Shown: piece by piece, positions 1-9,793 of the stretch
Layout: every line of letters begins with the position of its first letter
Position numbering within the stretch: position 1 is the stretch's first letter
NCBI GenBank assembly: GCA_002887195.1
Contig: PJAB01000101.1
Location: forward strand, 1-43,197
Reading direction: 5' to 3'
DNA: 43,197 bases
DNA from: Chrysochromulina parva
Taxonomy: Eukaryota > Haptophyta > Prymnesiales > Chrysochromulinaceae
Position numbers and translations under genes: made by a program
Notes under the pieces: model-generated
Database searches by the model: none
The model's input: the letters and a program-made list of their open reading frames with translations, nothing else
Told to the model about the DNA's origin: nothing

Positions 1-1056
1 CTTGGGTGGCGGCGGCGGCCTCATGGGCGGCGGCGGCGAGGGGGGCGGCGGCGAGGGGGGCGGCGGCGACGGGGGCGGGGGGGGCGGACGAGGCGGTGGT
101 GAGGGAGGAGGCTTGGGTGGCGGGGAGGGCGGCGGCGGCGAGGGCGGCGGCGGCGAGGGCGGCGGCTTGGGCGGCGGCGAGGGCGAGGGCGGCGAGGGCG
201 GCGGTGGCGAGGGCTGCGGCGGGAAGGGGGGCGGCGAAGGCGGCGGCGAGGGCGGCGGCGGAGACGGGGGAGGCGGCGAGGGCGGCGGCGAGGGTGGCGG
301 GCTCGGCGGCGGCGAGGGGGGGGGGTACGGCGATGGCGGCGGCCGCACAGCGGGTGGGGACGACGGCATAACGGGCGGCGGCGTGGCCCACGCGCAAGAG
401 ATGGAGAAGGCGGAGTGGTAGTTGGCCGCTGTGGGGTCCGTGCAGCCAATCTTGGCGTACCTGCACGTGCCCGCGTTGAAGGTCGCATTCGGGTCGAAGT
501 TGCTCGCAAACGTGTCGTTGCACCCCGATTTCAAGAACATGCAGAGCGCAGGTTGGGTGGCATACGACTCATAGTTGTCAGCGAGCCGGTCCATGCAGCC
601 TGCGTATGGAACGAGGCAAGTCCACGGCGCGTTGACGTAGCCTGCGGAGAGGACGATGAGGGGCAAGCACGAGCGGGGGGGCGCGCGGGTGAGGCGGTAA
701 TCGAGCGCGAGTGTGCGCACTAGGTGCAAGAGCGCGACCCTGCGGATCTTGTGAGTGAGTGAGGCTGTGTGGCTGCCAGGGGTCGGCGCGCGTTCGCGCC
801 GGCGGCGGATGCTCCCGGAACTGCACGCGCGCAGGTGCGCGCAGACCCTTGGCCCCCAGGGCAGAGCAAAGTGCAGAGAGAGACTCGTGCGCATTTGCGA
901 ACACACGCAGGTGCGAGAGCGGGGTGCAGCACGGCACTCACCAGGCTGGGGGTTGGCGTCGTAGTTCGTGGCGGTGGGCTCGCCGCAGTAGAAGCCCGCA
1001 AAGGCGCCCGAGGCGGCCGCCACGAGCGTGGCGAGGCACGCGGAGCGCAGCCCCAT
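1..1056 (-). CDS. Secreted Cys-rich, Pro/Ser-rich (pherophorin-like) protein, 3' end beyond window
   Basis: Two exons: 1056..942 and 641..1. The intron (941..642) starts GTGAGT and ends CCGCAG, phase 1, and joining it keeps the frame. Exon 1 begins with a clear signal peptide (MGLRSACLATLVAAASGAFA) followed by FYCGEPTATNYDANPQPG. Exon 2 carries further copies of the same short module (GCMDRLADNYESY, GCNDTFASNFDPNATF, GCTDPTAAN), a Cys-bounded repeat seen in many secreted algal proteins. From about position 360 to the window edge the frame becomes a PPPSPPP run like those of hydroxyproline-rich wall or scale glycoproteins. The protein is probably extracellular or cell-surface; function is unknown. 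The opposite-strand glycine frames are shadows of the Pro/Ser codons. Confidence 0.75.
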   Translation of the reverse strand, partial: MGLRSACLATLVAAASGAFAGFYCGEPTATNYDANPQPGECRAAPRSRTCVCSQMRTSLSLHFALPWGPRVCAHLRACSSGSIRRRRERAPTPGSHTASLTHKIRRVALLHLVRTLALDYRLTRAPPRSCLPLIVLSAGYVNAPWTCLVPYAGCMDRLADNYESYATQPALCMFLKSGCNDTFASNFDPNATFNAGTCRYAKIGCTDPTAANYHSAFSISCAWATPPPVMPSSPPAVRPPPSPYPPPSPPPSPPPSPPPSPPPPSPPPPSPPPSPPPFPPQPSPPPPSPPSPSPPPKPPPSPPPPSPPPPSPPPKPPPSPPPRPPPPPPSPPPPSPPPPSPPPPMRPPPPPK

Positions 1057-1378
1057 GGCACGCGGGTTCCTGGCAACTGACAATCCGATGCGCGGAGATG
1101 CGATAACTTGGCGCGTTTTTCATTTTGCGCACGTCAACCCGCACAAAGGTACATGTGTGAACATTACTCTACCATGATTATCCCACGACAACAAAGGTGC
1201 TGCTGTTACTGCCCGCTCAGAATACACACACCTTACATGTGTGTTGAAGAACAACTGGAAGGAGGCCTGCACACGGTACTTCCAATCTCATCTTATCACA
1301 GCGTCCCCCAGGAACCAACAGCCGATGGAACTGTGGTGTGCTTAGGTCACTCCTGTTCACAATCAAAGGTCTCTGACG
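1057..1378. other. Intergenic spacer
   Basis: No gene seen. It lies between the start of the secreted protein gene and the 3' end of the MFS gene, both on the minus strand. It contains two TACATGT sites (1150-1156 and 1234-1240); the second lies in an ACACACC...TGTGTGT near-palindrome. Confidence 0.5.
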
Positions 1379-3735
1379 TCACCTCCCCTTCTTGGCCGAG
1401 TTCTGCTGCACGAGCGGGGTGCCGCTCGCGCTCGCGCTGCCGCGCACCGCTCCGGAGATCGAGTCGCCCTTAGAGTGCTCGCCCCCGCGCTCCGCCTGGT
1501 CCTCGGGCTCCGTGCCCGCGCCCTCGCAGCACTGGCACCAGAGAGCGCTGCAACCGCTCAAGCAGCCCGCGCACGGCGTGGCCTTGGCGTTCTGCCGGTA
1601 GCGCTGCAGGTAGCACAGCGGGAGCGCGTAGAGTGCGCCCGTGACGATGGCCTGCCACTTGGTGAAGCTCTCGAAGGCGAGCACGTCCGGCACCAAGGCG
1701 CCCGAGAGGAGCGGCCCGCAGAGCGACCCGAGCATGGCGAAGGTGACGTTGGCGGAGGAGAGCGCCGACGCGACATCTTGCTGCGCGAAGCCGGCATCGG
1801 AGAGCACTCGCAGGCAGAGCACTGACTGGGTCGGTCCGATGAGGCCAACCGCCACGAAGCATGCAACGAGCTGCGCGTGAGGAGAGAGGGCGAGGGGGGA
1901 TGGGTACACGTACACATGGAGGGCACAGGGGGAAGAACGGTAGGGACAAGGGCGGTAAAGGGCGGGGGTGTTCGGTGGATCGGGAGGAGCTTGGGGGTCG
2001 AGAGGCGAGGGGGGTGGGTGGGCTGGGGCACGGAAGGCGGAGGGGTGGGCTACGGCGCCGTGCGCGCGGGAAGGCGGAGTCGAAGGCGGAGGGGAGGGCC
2101 GTGGCGCCGTGTTGGGCGCATCGGGCTCGAGCTTACCGCGCCGACGAAGAGGCTCACGTTGGCATCGAGATGGAAGCCAGGCTCGGGGCCGAGGAAGGGG
2201 AGCGCCGTGATGAGCAGCACGAACCCGACGGTCTGCTGCGAGTAGGCGTCGACCATCCGAGAGAGATGGCCGGAGAGAGACATGGTGAGCACGAGAGCGC
2301 CGGTCGCGCTCGAAAGCACCAGGCCGACGTTGAGCACGGACAGCTTGTACGGCGCGCGCGCGAGCTGGGGCTGGTACAGGGGCTCGAGCGCCATGGTATT
2401 GAGCCATAATAGGAAGATGCACCCGAGCATCCACGGCATGCCACGCACACGTACGAGCGTCCAGACGGCTACATCTCCGGGCGGCGGTGACACGTCACCT
2501 GGCGTCGAGATGCCCACGTACATGGTCAGGCAGCCGAGGAAGAGGTAGATGCAGCCTGAGACCATGAACGGCAGAGGGAAGCCGCCGGCTGTGTACAGGG
2601 CGCCGCCGAGGGCCGGCCCGATGAGCATTGCGGTGAAGCGCGACGAGATGATCATGCCAAAGGCGAAGCCGATGGCATGCGTGGGCACCACCCGCAGCGT
2701 GATCGCCTGCGAGGTGGGCTCGTTGATGCCCGACATCAGCCCGAGCATGAAGCGGTTGATCGCGGCGCAGCAGATGAAGGGCACCGTGCTCTCGATGCCC
2801 CCCGCGAGCCCGAAGCCGGAGATGAAGATGGCCTGCAAGAAGAGGGTACGCTGCAACAGGACAAAGGGCTCGATGTTGCGCATGAGCCAGGGCGCCAGGT
2901 GCGACGAGATCCCGAGGGCGATCGGGTGGCACGCGAACAGCACGCCCACGAGCTCGGGAGACACTCCTTTATTCTTGGCCACGAGAGGAAGGAAGGGGGC
3001 GAGCATCCAAAGCAGAAGCTCGGAGGCGAAGCCAAGCACGCACGTAAGGACGAGGAAGCGGAGCTTGGTGCGCTTGAAGTCATGCCACTCCGCAGCCATT
3101 TCCTCGGGTGACTGCGGCTCTGGCTCCCTGGTGCGCGGCGGCACGGTCGCGGCTGCTTGTTGATCGGCGTCGCGCAAAAGCTCCGCCATTGCCTTGCCCT
3201 TGGCGTGCTCGAGCCGCTGCTCTGAGAGCGAGCGCGCGAGGCTGACGGGCGTTGCGGCGGCCACCTCTTCCTGCGCGAGCTTGGCATCGAGCTCTGAGAG
3301 GCGCTCGCTGAGCTCGGAAAAGTTGGCGGCGCGCTTCATCTTAGTCTCGCGGCACTTGTAGCCGAAGGCGACGTCGCCGAAGAGCACCACCAAGGACAGC
3401 CCGAGCACCGCGTACAGAGCCCCCGAATGCACGTCGTCCGGCAACTCCTCGGTGATCTCCTGGGTGATCGATGTACCCTCGAACTCTGCAAAGTTCTCCC
3501 ACGAGAAGAACATGCCATGGTGGTCGCTCGCGTTGAAAAACAAGCCATTGTGGTCGCTCGCATTGAAAAGTGCCTCTACGCTGGCCAGCGTCCGTACGCT
3601 GTGAGCGACAGCCACGCTCGCCGCCGCCCTCGTCACCACGGGCGCGTGATTGCGTGCGCTGTTTACCCACGAATTGGTAAGGCCGCGCAACGCAGATGAG
3701 AGGCGTGGATGTCGATCGAGGATGGGTTGCGCCAT
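1379..3735 (-). CDS. Major facilitator superfamily (DHA1-like) transporter
   Basis: Two exons, 3735..2137 and 1870..1379. The intron starts GTAAGC and ends GCGCAG, phase 0, giving about 696 aa. The first ~220 residues are an unusual extension: a 10-residue tandem repeat FNASDHNGLF/FNASDHHGMF (about residues 58-77), a single hydrophobic segment (about 107-126), and a long charged, helix-prone stretch. The MFS core starts near residue 226 (RFLVLTCVLGFASELLLWML) and contains around a dozen hydrophobic helices, with a loop GHLSRMVDAY resembling MFS motif A. It resembles drug:H+ antiporter or vesicular amine transporter types, but the substrate cannot be read from sequence. The C-terminus is a Cys-rich then Ser/Gly/Ala cytosolic tail. 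It is head to head with UXS, with 184 bp between the start codons. Confidence 0.85.
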
Positions 3736-3919
3736 AAAAAATTAGATTCCAAATTTGGTAGCTCCGTTTTGGGCCCTGTGCATGCTTCGGCCAGATGAAG
3801 AGTCATAAACGGCGATGATTTCAAGGCGATGTGACCGAGGCGGCGTGTTGAGCGCCCTTCGGTGGTACGCCGTCGCCGTACGCGAGTTTCGCTAGCCGCC
3901 GCGAATCCCACTCGTCACG

Positions 3920-5267
3920 ATGGCATCCATTGCGACTTCGATGGGCCCCGATGAAAAGGATCCGTTCCTGCGCATCCTTGTCACTGGCGGCTGCGGCTTC
4001 CTTGGCTCGCATCTGTGCAGGCGGCTCGTGGCGGAGGGCCATGATGTTGTGGCAGTGGACAATTTCTTCACCTCGCAGAAGACCAACGTCGCTGACCTGA
4101 TGGGCAAGCCCAACTTTGAGGTTATCCGACACGACATCACCAAGGAATTTTTCATCGAGGTCGACCAGATCTACAACATGGCATGCCCGGCATCGCCGGT
4201 ACACTACCAGTACAATCCGGTCAAGACGATGAAGACGAGCGTCATCGGCGCGATGAATATGCTGGGCCTTGCCAAGCGCACGAAGGCGCGCATCCTGCAG
4301 GCTTCCACCTCGGAGGTCTACGGCGATCCCGACTGCTCGCCGCAGCCAGAGGAGTATTGGGGCAACGTCAACTGCTGCGGCGTGCGCTCGTGCTATGACG
4401 AGGGCAAGCGCGCGGCCGAGACGCTCTTCTTCGACTACCACCGCCAGAACGGCGTCGACATCCGCGTGGCACGCATCTTCAACACGTGAGCACCGCCACC
4501 GCCACCACCGCACGCCGCTGCCGCAAGCAGCTGCAGCACGCCGCTGCCGCACGCTGCTGCCGCACGCTGCTGGCGCTGAACGCCGCCGCTGCTGGCGCCG
4601 GTGGCCGAGCGGTCAGCATCCCCGCCGGCGCCTGACTTGTAATATGGCCGCCGCCGGGGCAATGCAATCCGACCTGCCCGGCCACGCACGGCGCTCCGTC
4701 TGCTCGGGCTCGCAAGCTGCCACGCTGACGAGCGCTGTGTCCGCTGATTCTCTCGTGCGCAGGTACGGGCCGGGCATGCATCCGTACGACGGACGCGTGA
4801 CGTCCAATTTCCTGGTGCAGGCGATCAACAACGAGGACATCACGGTGTATGGCGAGGGCAACCAGACGCGCTCCTTTTGCTATGTGGACGACCTGATTGA
4901 TGGGCTGATTCGGCTTATGAACCAGGAGGAGACCATCGGCCCCGTGAACATCGGCAACCCGACCGAGTTCACCATCAAGCAGCTGGCGGAGCTCGCCATC
5001 AAGACGACGGGCTCCAAGTCGAAGATCATCTACCAGCCTCTCCCAGGCGACGATCCGAAGCAGCGCCGGCCGGACATCTCGAAGGCGAAAAAGTTTCTCA
5101 AGTGGGAACCCAAGATTCCCCTTGAGGAGGGCATCGTCAAAGCGGCCGAGTACTTCCGCTCACTCGACCTCTCTCGATTCAAGAAGCCTACCAAGCACAC
5201 GGCACACAAGAACACGCTCGACCTTGAGGATGAGAAGGCAAAGGCCAACAAGCGTCAGAAGCACTAA
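3920..5267 (+). CDS. UXS: UDP-glucuronate decarboxylase (UDP-xylose synthase)
   Basis: Two exons, 3920..4485 and 4763..5267, give 356 aa. The intron starts GTGAGC and ends GTGCGCAG, phase 2, and splicing rebuilds the family signature RIFNTYGPGMHP across the junction. The enzyme is an extended short-chain dehydrogenase that converts UDP-glucuronic acid to UDP-xylose with a bound NAD+. Visible motifs are the Rossmann glycine motif GGCGFLGSH (residues 23-31), STSEVYGDP (129-137), and the catalytic Tyr-x3-Lys YDEGK (159-163). The domain starts within 20 residues of the N-terminus with no membrane anchor, so a cytosolic form is expected. It supplies xylose for surface polysaccharides and glycoproteins. 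The Lys-rich C-terminal tail is family-atypical. Confidence 0.96.
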
Positions 5268-6125
5268 GGGCAGCAGGCAGACGCCTGGCGTGTGCCTACA
5301 AGCGTTTGGAGACGGCTCCGAGTCGGCCGAGGCGTCGTCCCGGGCGTCCGCCGAGCTCGCACGCCGGCTGCTCGGCTTCGAGATCTCGCTCCTTGAGCGC
5401 GAGGGGTCGCGTGGGTTGCGTCCTCTCTACGGGAGGGTGCGCCCACGTGCCGCGCCCGAGCCGGACGATGGTCGGTGCTCTGCCGTCCCCTGTCGGCTGT
5501 CGCGCCATGTGTGTCGGGTAGCTGGTGCAGCCGGGGATTCGTGCAGTGTGGCTGCCCGCCCGGCCGTGAGCGTCGCCGTTCGGATCTGCCTCTCCCTGGC
5601 TTCTCCGCTGCGCGCGCGGCACCGGCGGGCGGCATGGCGGGCGGGCCGGCGGGGTTCAGCGCCGGTTAACGGCGTAGGACGGGGACGACGGGCGGGGTAC
5701 GGTACCCCGGGTAGAACGGATTCGAATATACAGTCTGGTACACACACGTATATTTCCGTTCGCACGTCCCGCACATCATTTATTATGTGACGACGCATAA
5801 AATCATCAGCCGCAGACCTGATCCTAAGGTTGTCCTGTACGCATGCCTGTACGGTATGAATACCTGAATTCCTGACAGTCCACAGTGGTGTCGCTGTTAG
5901 AATGTTCGGATCAAATCCATCACAGACCCATTGCCCTTGGGCAGCTATCGTTCTCTTTGCACATTCCCCACGAGGGTATTCTCTTCTTGGTTATTTTCTG
6001 TTCCTCACGCTATCTGCACTGCCTGTATCTTGGCAGCTTTTGTACCGCTGGCCGACGTAGTCTCAGAACGCAAAGCTCGTCGCAGGCGGTTGTGCGCCTG
6101 CGGCAGCTGCTTCTTGCAGCTAGTT
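5268..6125. other. Intergenic spacer between convergent genes
   Basis: No convincing gene. It separates the 3' ends of UXS (+) and the polyglutamine gene (-). The first ~380 bp keep a codon-like, GC-rich composition and one plus-strand frame reads as plausible protein for about 60 residues, without motif or initiation context. A GGTACCCCGGGTA stretch lies near 5700. From about 5740 the DNA becomes AT-richer. Confidence 0.4.
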
Positions 6126-6186
6126 CTAATGCCACAGCTGCGGCTGCGGCTGCTGCAGATGCAGATGCAGCTGCCGCTGGTGCCAG

Positions 6187-6241
<55 letters not shown>

Positions 6242-7166
6242 GCTGCAGATGCAACTGATGCGTATGTGTCGCCCTCTGGTGCGACATGGGTGGCGGTGTC
6301 GGCGTTGGCGGCGTGGGAGGTGGTTCGGATGGGGACGCAGCGGCGCTCATGGGGCCCGAGGACGAACTCGCCAGTGCATAGATCGCCTGCAGCGCCTGGC
6401 GTAGTGTGATAGCTCTGCATGGGGCGACAGTAGGGGAGACGAGTCATCAAGGTGTACATTGAGGGCGCGAGGCGCGAGGTAGCATCGGGGGTGGGGTTGG
6501 GGGCAGCACGCTCGAGCATGCGGGCGCATTCATAGCGGTAGTCTCAGTGATTGCCAGTATGCTGCATGCGCACCGGTGCTCAGGATTTGCGTTGGCCGTC
6601 GCGACCATTGAGGATTGCAACGCATGGTGAATGTCCGATGGCAGTCCGACAAGGAGCAGATTCGAGCACGTGCTCGCGTAGAGCACTGCGCACTTGGAGA
6701 TGGCGTCGGCGTCACCACTTGTGAGTAGACTCTCGCTCTGTTGGATTGAGCTGCGAATCAGTTGCCGTACGATATCATCGAGGCTCGATTGCAATTGGAC
6801 TATCGGTTTGTCCGCCTCGACCGTCTCATCATCCTCGTCGAACGCGTCCTCCAGACCGTCGAGCAAGGTGCTATCCAAGCTGGCTGAGCGAAGAAAGCTG
6901 TCGATGGATGCATTTCCGCCATTCTGCGTGTCCGCATCTCGGTCCGGGCTGTTGCCTTGCAGCCATGGCATCGGGTCAAAATCTTCTGGACTGATTGTGC
7001 GGGCATGCGGCCGCGGTGCTGGCTGCTGATGCCCCGCGATTTGTCGGGCCATCTGCTGCGTGCGCACCAGAAGATCGGCGAAGGTGGAATCGGGCTGCAT
7101 TCCTGGACGTTGGAACCCTTGTGTTTGCCCGACGGTCGTGGTTGGCCCCTGAGCGAAGATGGTCAT
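6126..7166 (-). CDS. Polyglutamine-tailed protein with a helical repeat-like core, unknown function
   Basis: Two exons, 7166..6574 and 6414..6126, give 293 aa. The intron (159 nt, phase 2) starts GTGCGC and ends CATGCAG; joining produces the smooth sequence NANPEHRAITLRQALQAIYA. The start is the ATG at 7166; the frame is open to an upstream TTG at 7223. Residues about 120-235 look like a soluble helical domain (SLDDIVRQLIRSSIQQSESLL, then KCAVLYASTCSNLLLVGLP). I recall similar Cys/Ala-rich helical modules in other algal proteins but cannot name the family. The C-terminus is Pro-rich, then His/Gln-rich with 17 uninterrupted glutamines coded by pure CAG, ending QPQPQLWH. Pure CAG coding suggests an expansion-prone microsatellite. 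Possibly a regulatory or scaffold protein. Confidence 0.6.
6185..6240. repeat. CTG/CAG trinucleotide microsatellite
   Basis: Uninterrupted CTG on the plus strand, which is (CAG)17 on the minus strand and encodes polyglutamine in the flanking gene. Flanking bases are also CAG/CTG-rich (GCAGATGCAGATGCAGCTG), consistent with replication slippage. Confidence 0.9.
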
Positions 7167-7621
7167 GGAGAGGTCACACGATCGCGATCCGCCGAAGCTC
7201 TCGGCGGCGTGAGCTCTCGGCAAATTTCTCGAGATTATTAGACTGTCTTCTGGATTTCTCGAGCACTATTGGAGATAAATGGAGCTTTAAATGTTTCTCC
7301 ACAATGTTGCTGTTTCTCACGCGAAATATCACGTTCACGTTCACGTTCTCGTTTACTTGGCGCAACCGGACATACCCGGCAGCAGGTCCTGCAGAGAGCA
7401 GAGTTGGTCTCGAGGACGCCTGGTACGGTTGCGCCCCGCTTTATTTCGTTAGTAGTTTTAGGCTGGAAGCGGCCAGTCGACCGCTGCCATCCACCTTGTA
7501 GGAGGAACTTTGCCGTCGGAGCAGTTGGCAGAGGCGCGGCGTCGTGTCGTGGAAACTATCACCAGAACGCCGAGATCGCGCGAGATCGTACTCTTTCCGG
7601 CACGCCAAGCCGACCGCGGCA
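7167..7621. promoter_or_regulatory. Divergent intergenic region (polyQ gene / RimP gene)
   Basis: 455 bp between two start codons facing away from each other. It holds an AT-rich patch (7220-7340) and a short tandem CGTTCACGTTCACGTTCTCG around 7331-7350. No coding sequence is evident. Promoter function is inferred from position only. Confidence 0.4.
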
Positions 7622-8251
7622 ATGAAGCTGCGTCGCACGTTACTCTTCCTTTGCGTAGCCTATTCGCATGCATTTCTAGTCCTGCACCGCGGCGCATTGT
7701 ATCGACGTGAGTACATCTATAGTCGCTGCATCATTTTGGCGCAGGAGACCATGGCCCCTGCGGACGAGGGCGGCCCATTTGCAGGCCCCTTTTGGGACGC
7801 TCTCTGCAATGAGGCACGGGAGGAGGCCGAGGAACTCGGCCTTACGATCACAAAGATGTCATATGCGAGCGGCAAGTTGAGCGTGCTTGCGAGCGGTGGC
7901 GGCCTCGACGAGCTGCAGGCGCTCAACACGCACCTATCCTCCTTTGTAGACGAGCAAGACGAGGCGACTATGGAGGCTCTGCCTCCTTTTTTGCTTGAGG
8001 TCTCGAGTCCCGGATTGTCGTCGATCCTAGCGACCGACCTTGATTTCTCCGCGTTCAAGGGCTTTCCAGTGACGGCGACCACTACTGAGCCCTTCAAAGA
8101 TAAGACGGTCTGGGAGGGCACGCTCGTTGGACGCGACGATGAATTTGTGACCATCAACCTCAAAGGTCGTTTGGTGAAGCTTCCGCGGTCCATAGTCGGC
8201 GAGGTTGCGCTCCCCAAATCAAAGAGGGAGCCGGGCGATCCGTACTCTTAG
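7622..8251 (+). CDS. rimP: Plastid-targeted ribosome maturation factor RimP-like protein
   Basis: A 209-aa single-exon protein. RimP assists assembly of the bacterial-type small ribosomal subunit. The start (ATG 7622) gives a signal-peptide-like N-terminus MKLRRTLLFLCVAYSHAFLV with an aromatic residue in the AxAF-like cleavage region, then a basic Ser/Arg-containing stretch, as expected for a bipartite targeting sequence to a complex plastid. The mature part has the RimP N-terminal domain (SYASGKLSVLA...LNTHLSSFVDEQDE) ending in the diagnostic LEVSSPGLSSIL, followed by an SH3-like C-terminal domain (WEGTLVGRDDEFVTINLKGR). The frame is also open upstream (7544), but that addition lacks targeting character. 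It is head to head with the polyglutamine gene. Confidence 0.85.
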   Translation: MKLRRTLLFLCVAYSHAFLVLHRGALYRREYIYSRCIILAQETMAPADEGGPFAGPFWDALCNEAREEAEELGLTITKMSYASGKLSVLASGGGLDELQALNTHLSSFVDEQDEATMEALPPFLLEVSSPGLSSILATDLDFSAFKGFPVTATTTEPFKDKTVWEGTLVGRDDEFVTINLKGRLVKLPRSIVGEVALPKSKREPGDPYS

Positions 8252-8684
8252 CGACCAGCCGTCTATCGCAGTGTCCACCGTTTAACGGTTATCCGGGTCG
8301 ACGTACGACGACCCGCTCGGGGACGGGGTATCGCCCGCACGTGCGACGTGGTTACACAGGCGCCCGAGGAGTCACTCGTCAGGACAAGCAGCATGCGAGT
8401 TCGCATAGAGATCGTGTACGCATCGTCTTTCATTCCGACCCGCCGCGCCAAGCGCCATTTCCGTCTAAAATTGTTTAGTTGTACCACACGAACGGTTGTC
8501 CACCGGGCGTATCCTTGAGACCGCCTGGGGGTGACCCCCTCGCCACGTGTGCGCTGCCGGTTGGCGTTGTTTACTTACTTACTTACTTGTATCCTTGAGA
8601 CCGCGACCGGCGCGCCGCGCCGCGTCGAGAACGCACCGTAGTCTCGCGTTGCGACGTTGTGTGTCACTACTCCTCATTGAGACG
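8252..8684. other. Intergenic spacer with short direct repeats
   Basis: No gene seen. It contains a 16-bp exact direct repeat GTATCCTTGAGACCGC at 8509-8524 and 8589-8604, a (TTAC)n tract ending at about 8587 just before the second copy, and a near-palindrome around GGGTCG...CGACCC (8295-8314) shortly after the RimP stop. It lies between two convergent 3' ends, so these may sit in 3' untranslated regions. Confidence 0.5.
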
Positions 8685-9299
8685 TTATAAATCTTCTGTG
8701 TCGGCCGGCTGGCTGCCCGAGCTGCCTCGCATGAGGGAGAGCACGCATACAAAGGCGAATGACATTGCGTGATTGGTTGGAAGCCTCAGCCACACGGGCA
8801 ACGAGAAGAATACGGCGTGTCCAGGTATCCAGATCACCCACGCTGAATAAAGATCGTCGGCACAATTCGTTGAGTACCGGCGCATCGCCGCTGTGGCCGA
8901 GGCCTCGCTCCCGCGCTGCACGACCTCCTGTGTGAGATAAAAGGCTGGAAAGAAGAGGAACGGGATGTGCACGAAGTTACCCAAAAATGTCTGGCAGGCG
9001 AGCGCTTTGAGGCCATCGCGGTCGCGAAGGCGCGCGGCGAGCGTGGCGTGCTCTCCGAAGCGCGCTGCCGCCGGAAACCAGCGGATGAAGACGTGTGCGT
9101 ACAACCAATACTGGAAACCTCCCAGGTACCAGAACCCAAACGCTGTGAACAGGCCGGTGCGACGAACATCGATCTCGGTGCGGCCTTCGAGGTAGCGCTG
9201 CGTGACCACGTCGGCTGCGACCGTCTTGGTCGTCGCGGTGACTAAGGAGACGGCCGTCGGTCGGCTGCGGCCGATGACTGCGAGTCTGTGAAGCAGCAT
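8685..9299 (-). CDS. Mpv17/PMP22 family membrane protein (copy 1)
   Basis: A 204-aa single-exon protein starting at ATG 9299. The Mpv17/PMP22 family comprises small four-helix proteins of peroxisomal, mitochondrial or plastid membranes that may form channels. Family features in order are a first helix with DVVTQRYLEGR (the usual GD..Q segment), RTGLFTAFGFWYLGGFQYWLY, ACQTFLGNFVHIPFLFFPAF, and a C-terminal WVIWIPGHAVFFSLPVWLRL corresponding to the W..WP..Q..NF..VP..R signature. The usual NF is degenerate (VFF), so this is a divergent member. The N-terminus is basic and Ser/Thr-rich, compatible with organelle targeting. A second member lies at 27906-28511 with low mutual similarity. Confidence 0.8.
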   Translation of the reverse strand: MLLHRLAVIGRSRPTAVSLVTATTKTVAADVVTQRYLEGRTEIDVRRTGLFTAFGFWYLGGFQYWLYAHVFIRWFPAAARFGEHATLAARLRDRDGLKALACQTFLGNFVHIPFLFFPAFYLTQEVVQRGSEASATAAMRRYSTNCADDLYSAWVIWIPGHAVFFSLPVWLRLPTNHAMSFAFVCVLSLMRGSSGSQPADTEDL

Positions 9300-9793
9300 C
9301 GGAGCTCGTCGATCCGTCCGCGGGTTCGCTTGGTGCCCATGTACCGGTAGCTGACGTGCGGGTTCGGGGTTGTGCGTTGTTGGTGGGTTTGGATGGTTGT
9401 GAGGTTCGTCTGTGCGGTCCGTGTGCCTTTGTGCGTCCGCGTGTCCCGTGTGTGTCCCGGCTCCCCGGTGTCTTTTTACCGGTAGCTGTTCCCCGGTGTC
9501 TTTTTACCGGTAGCTGTTGCTGGTTTCATCAGATGTTTCGGGAACACATGAACACATATTTATGGATCGTTGCATGTGACGTCGGAATGTGTGTGCATTG
9601 ACGGGGTCGACTATGAATATTTGTGATTGCCACGATTACTAAGGGTTGCGTGAACCGTGATTTACACCATTCATGAAGAGGAATCCTATCTCTATGAGAG
9701 TCAAGCTCTCTCTCTCTACATGTGCGCCTGTGAGAGTCGATACAATTGTGTGGATTGCATGCAAATTTTTGTAGCGGTGCAAACTCTTTTTCA
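9300..9793. promoter_or_regulatory. Divergent intergenic region with TACCGGTA repeats
   Basis: 494 bp between the start of Mpv17-like 1 (-) and the glycosyltransferase-like gene (+). TACCGGTA occurs at 9342-9349, 9477-9484 and 9505-9512. An ATG at about 9674 followed by a basic Leu/Ser stretch and a GTGAGA could mark a small upstream exon of the plus-strand gene, but this is unproven. Confidence 0.4.
9463..9518. repeat. Tandem 28-bp repeat (two units) containing TACCGGTA
   Basis: Two head-to-tail units of CCCCGGTGTCTTTTTACCGG continuing TAGCTGTT (9463-9490 and 9491-9518). The 22-bp core recurs exactly at 11687-11708, on the far side of the intervening gene. The core has a small inverted repeat CCGGT...ACCGG around a T tract. 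Confidence 0.85.

Noticed and set aside
2..421. Glycine-rich plus-strand ORF at the left edge
   Set aside because: It is the antisense of PPPSPPP codons in the secreted protein gene, whose signal peptide, splice sites and Cys repeats support the minus strand.
5885..6409. Plus-strand ORF with long polyalanine run
   Set aside because: It is an out-of-frame reading of the CAG/CTG microsatellite; the minus-strand two-exon model gives a coherent protein.
7707..7744. GTGAGT...GCGCAG 'intron' inside the RimP gene
   Set aside because: Only 38 nt and not a multiple of three; removing it breaks the frame between the targeting peptide and the RimP domain.
8295..8314. Bacterial-type transcription terminator after RimP
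   Set aside because: The host is eukaryotic with spliceosomal introns; a short near-palindrome without a T tract has no such meaning here.
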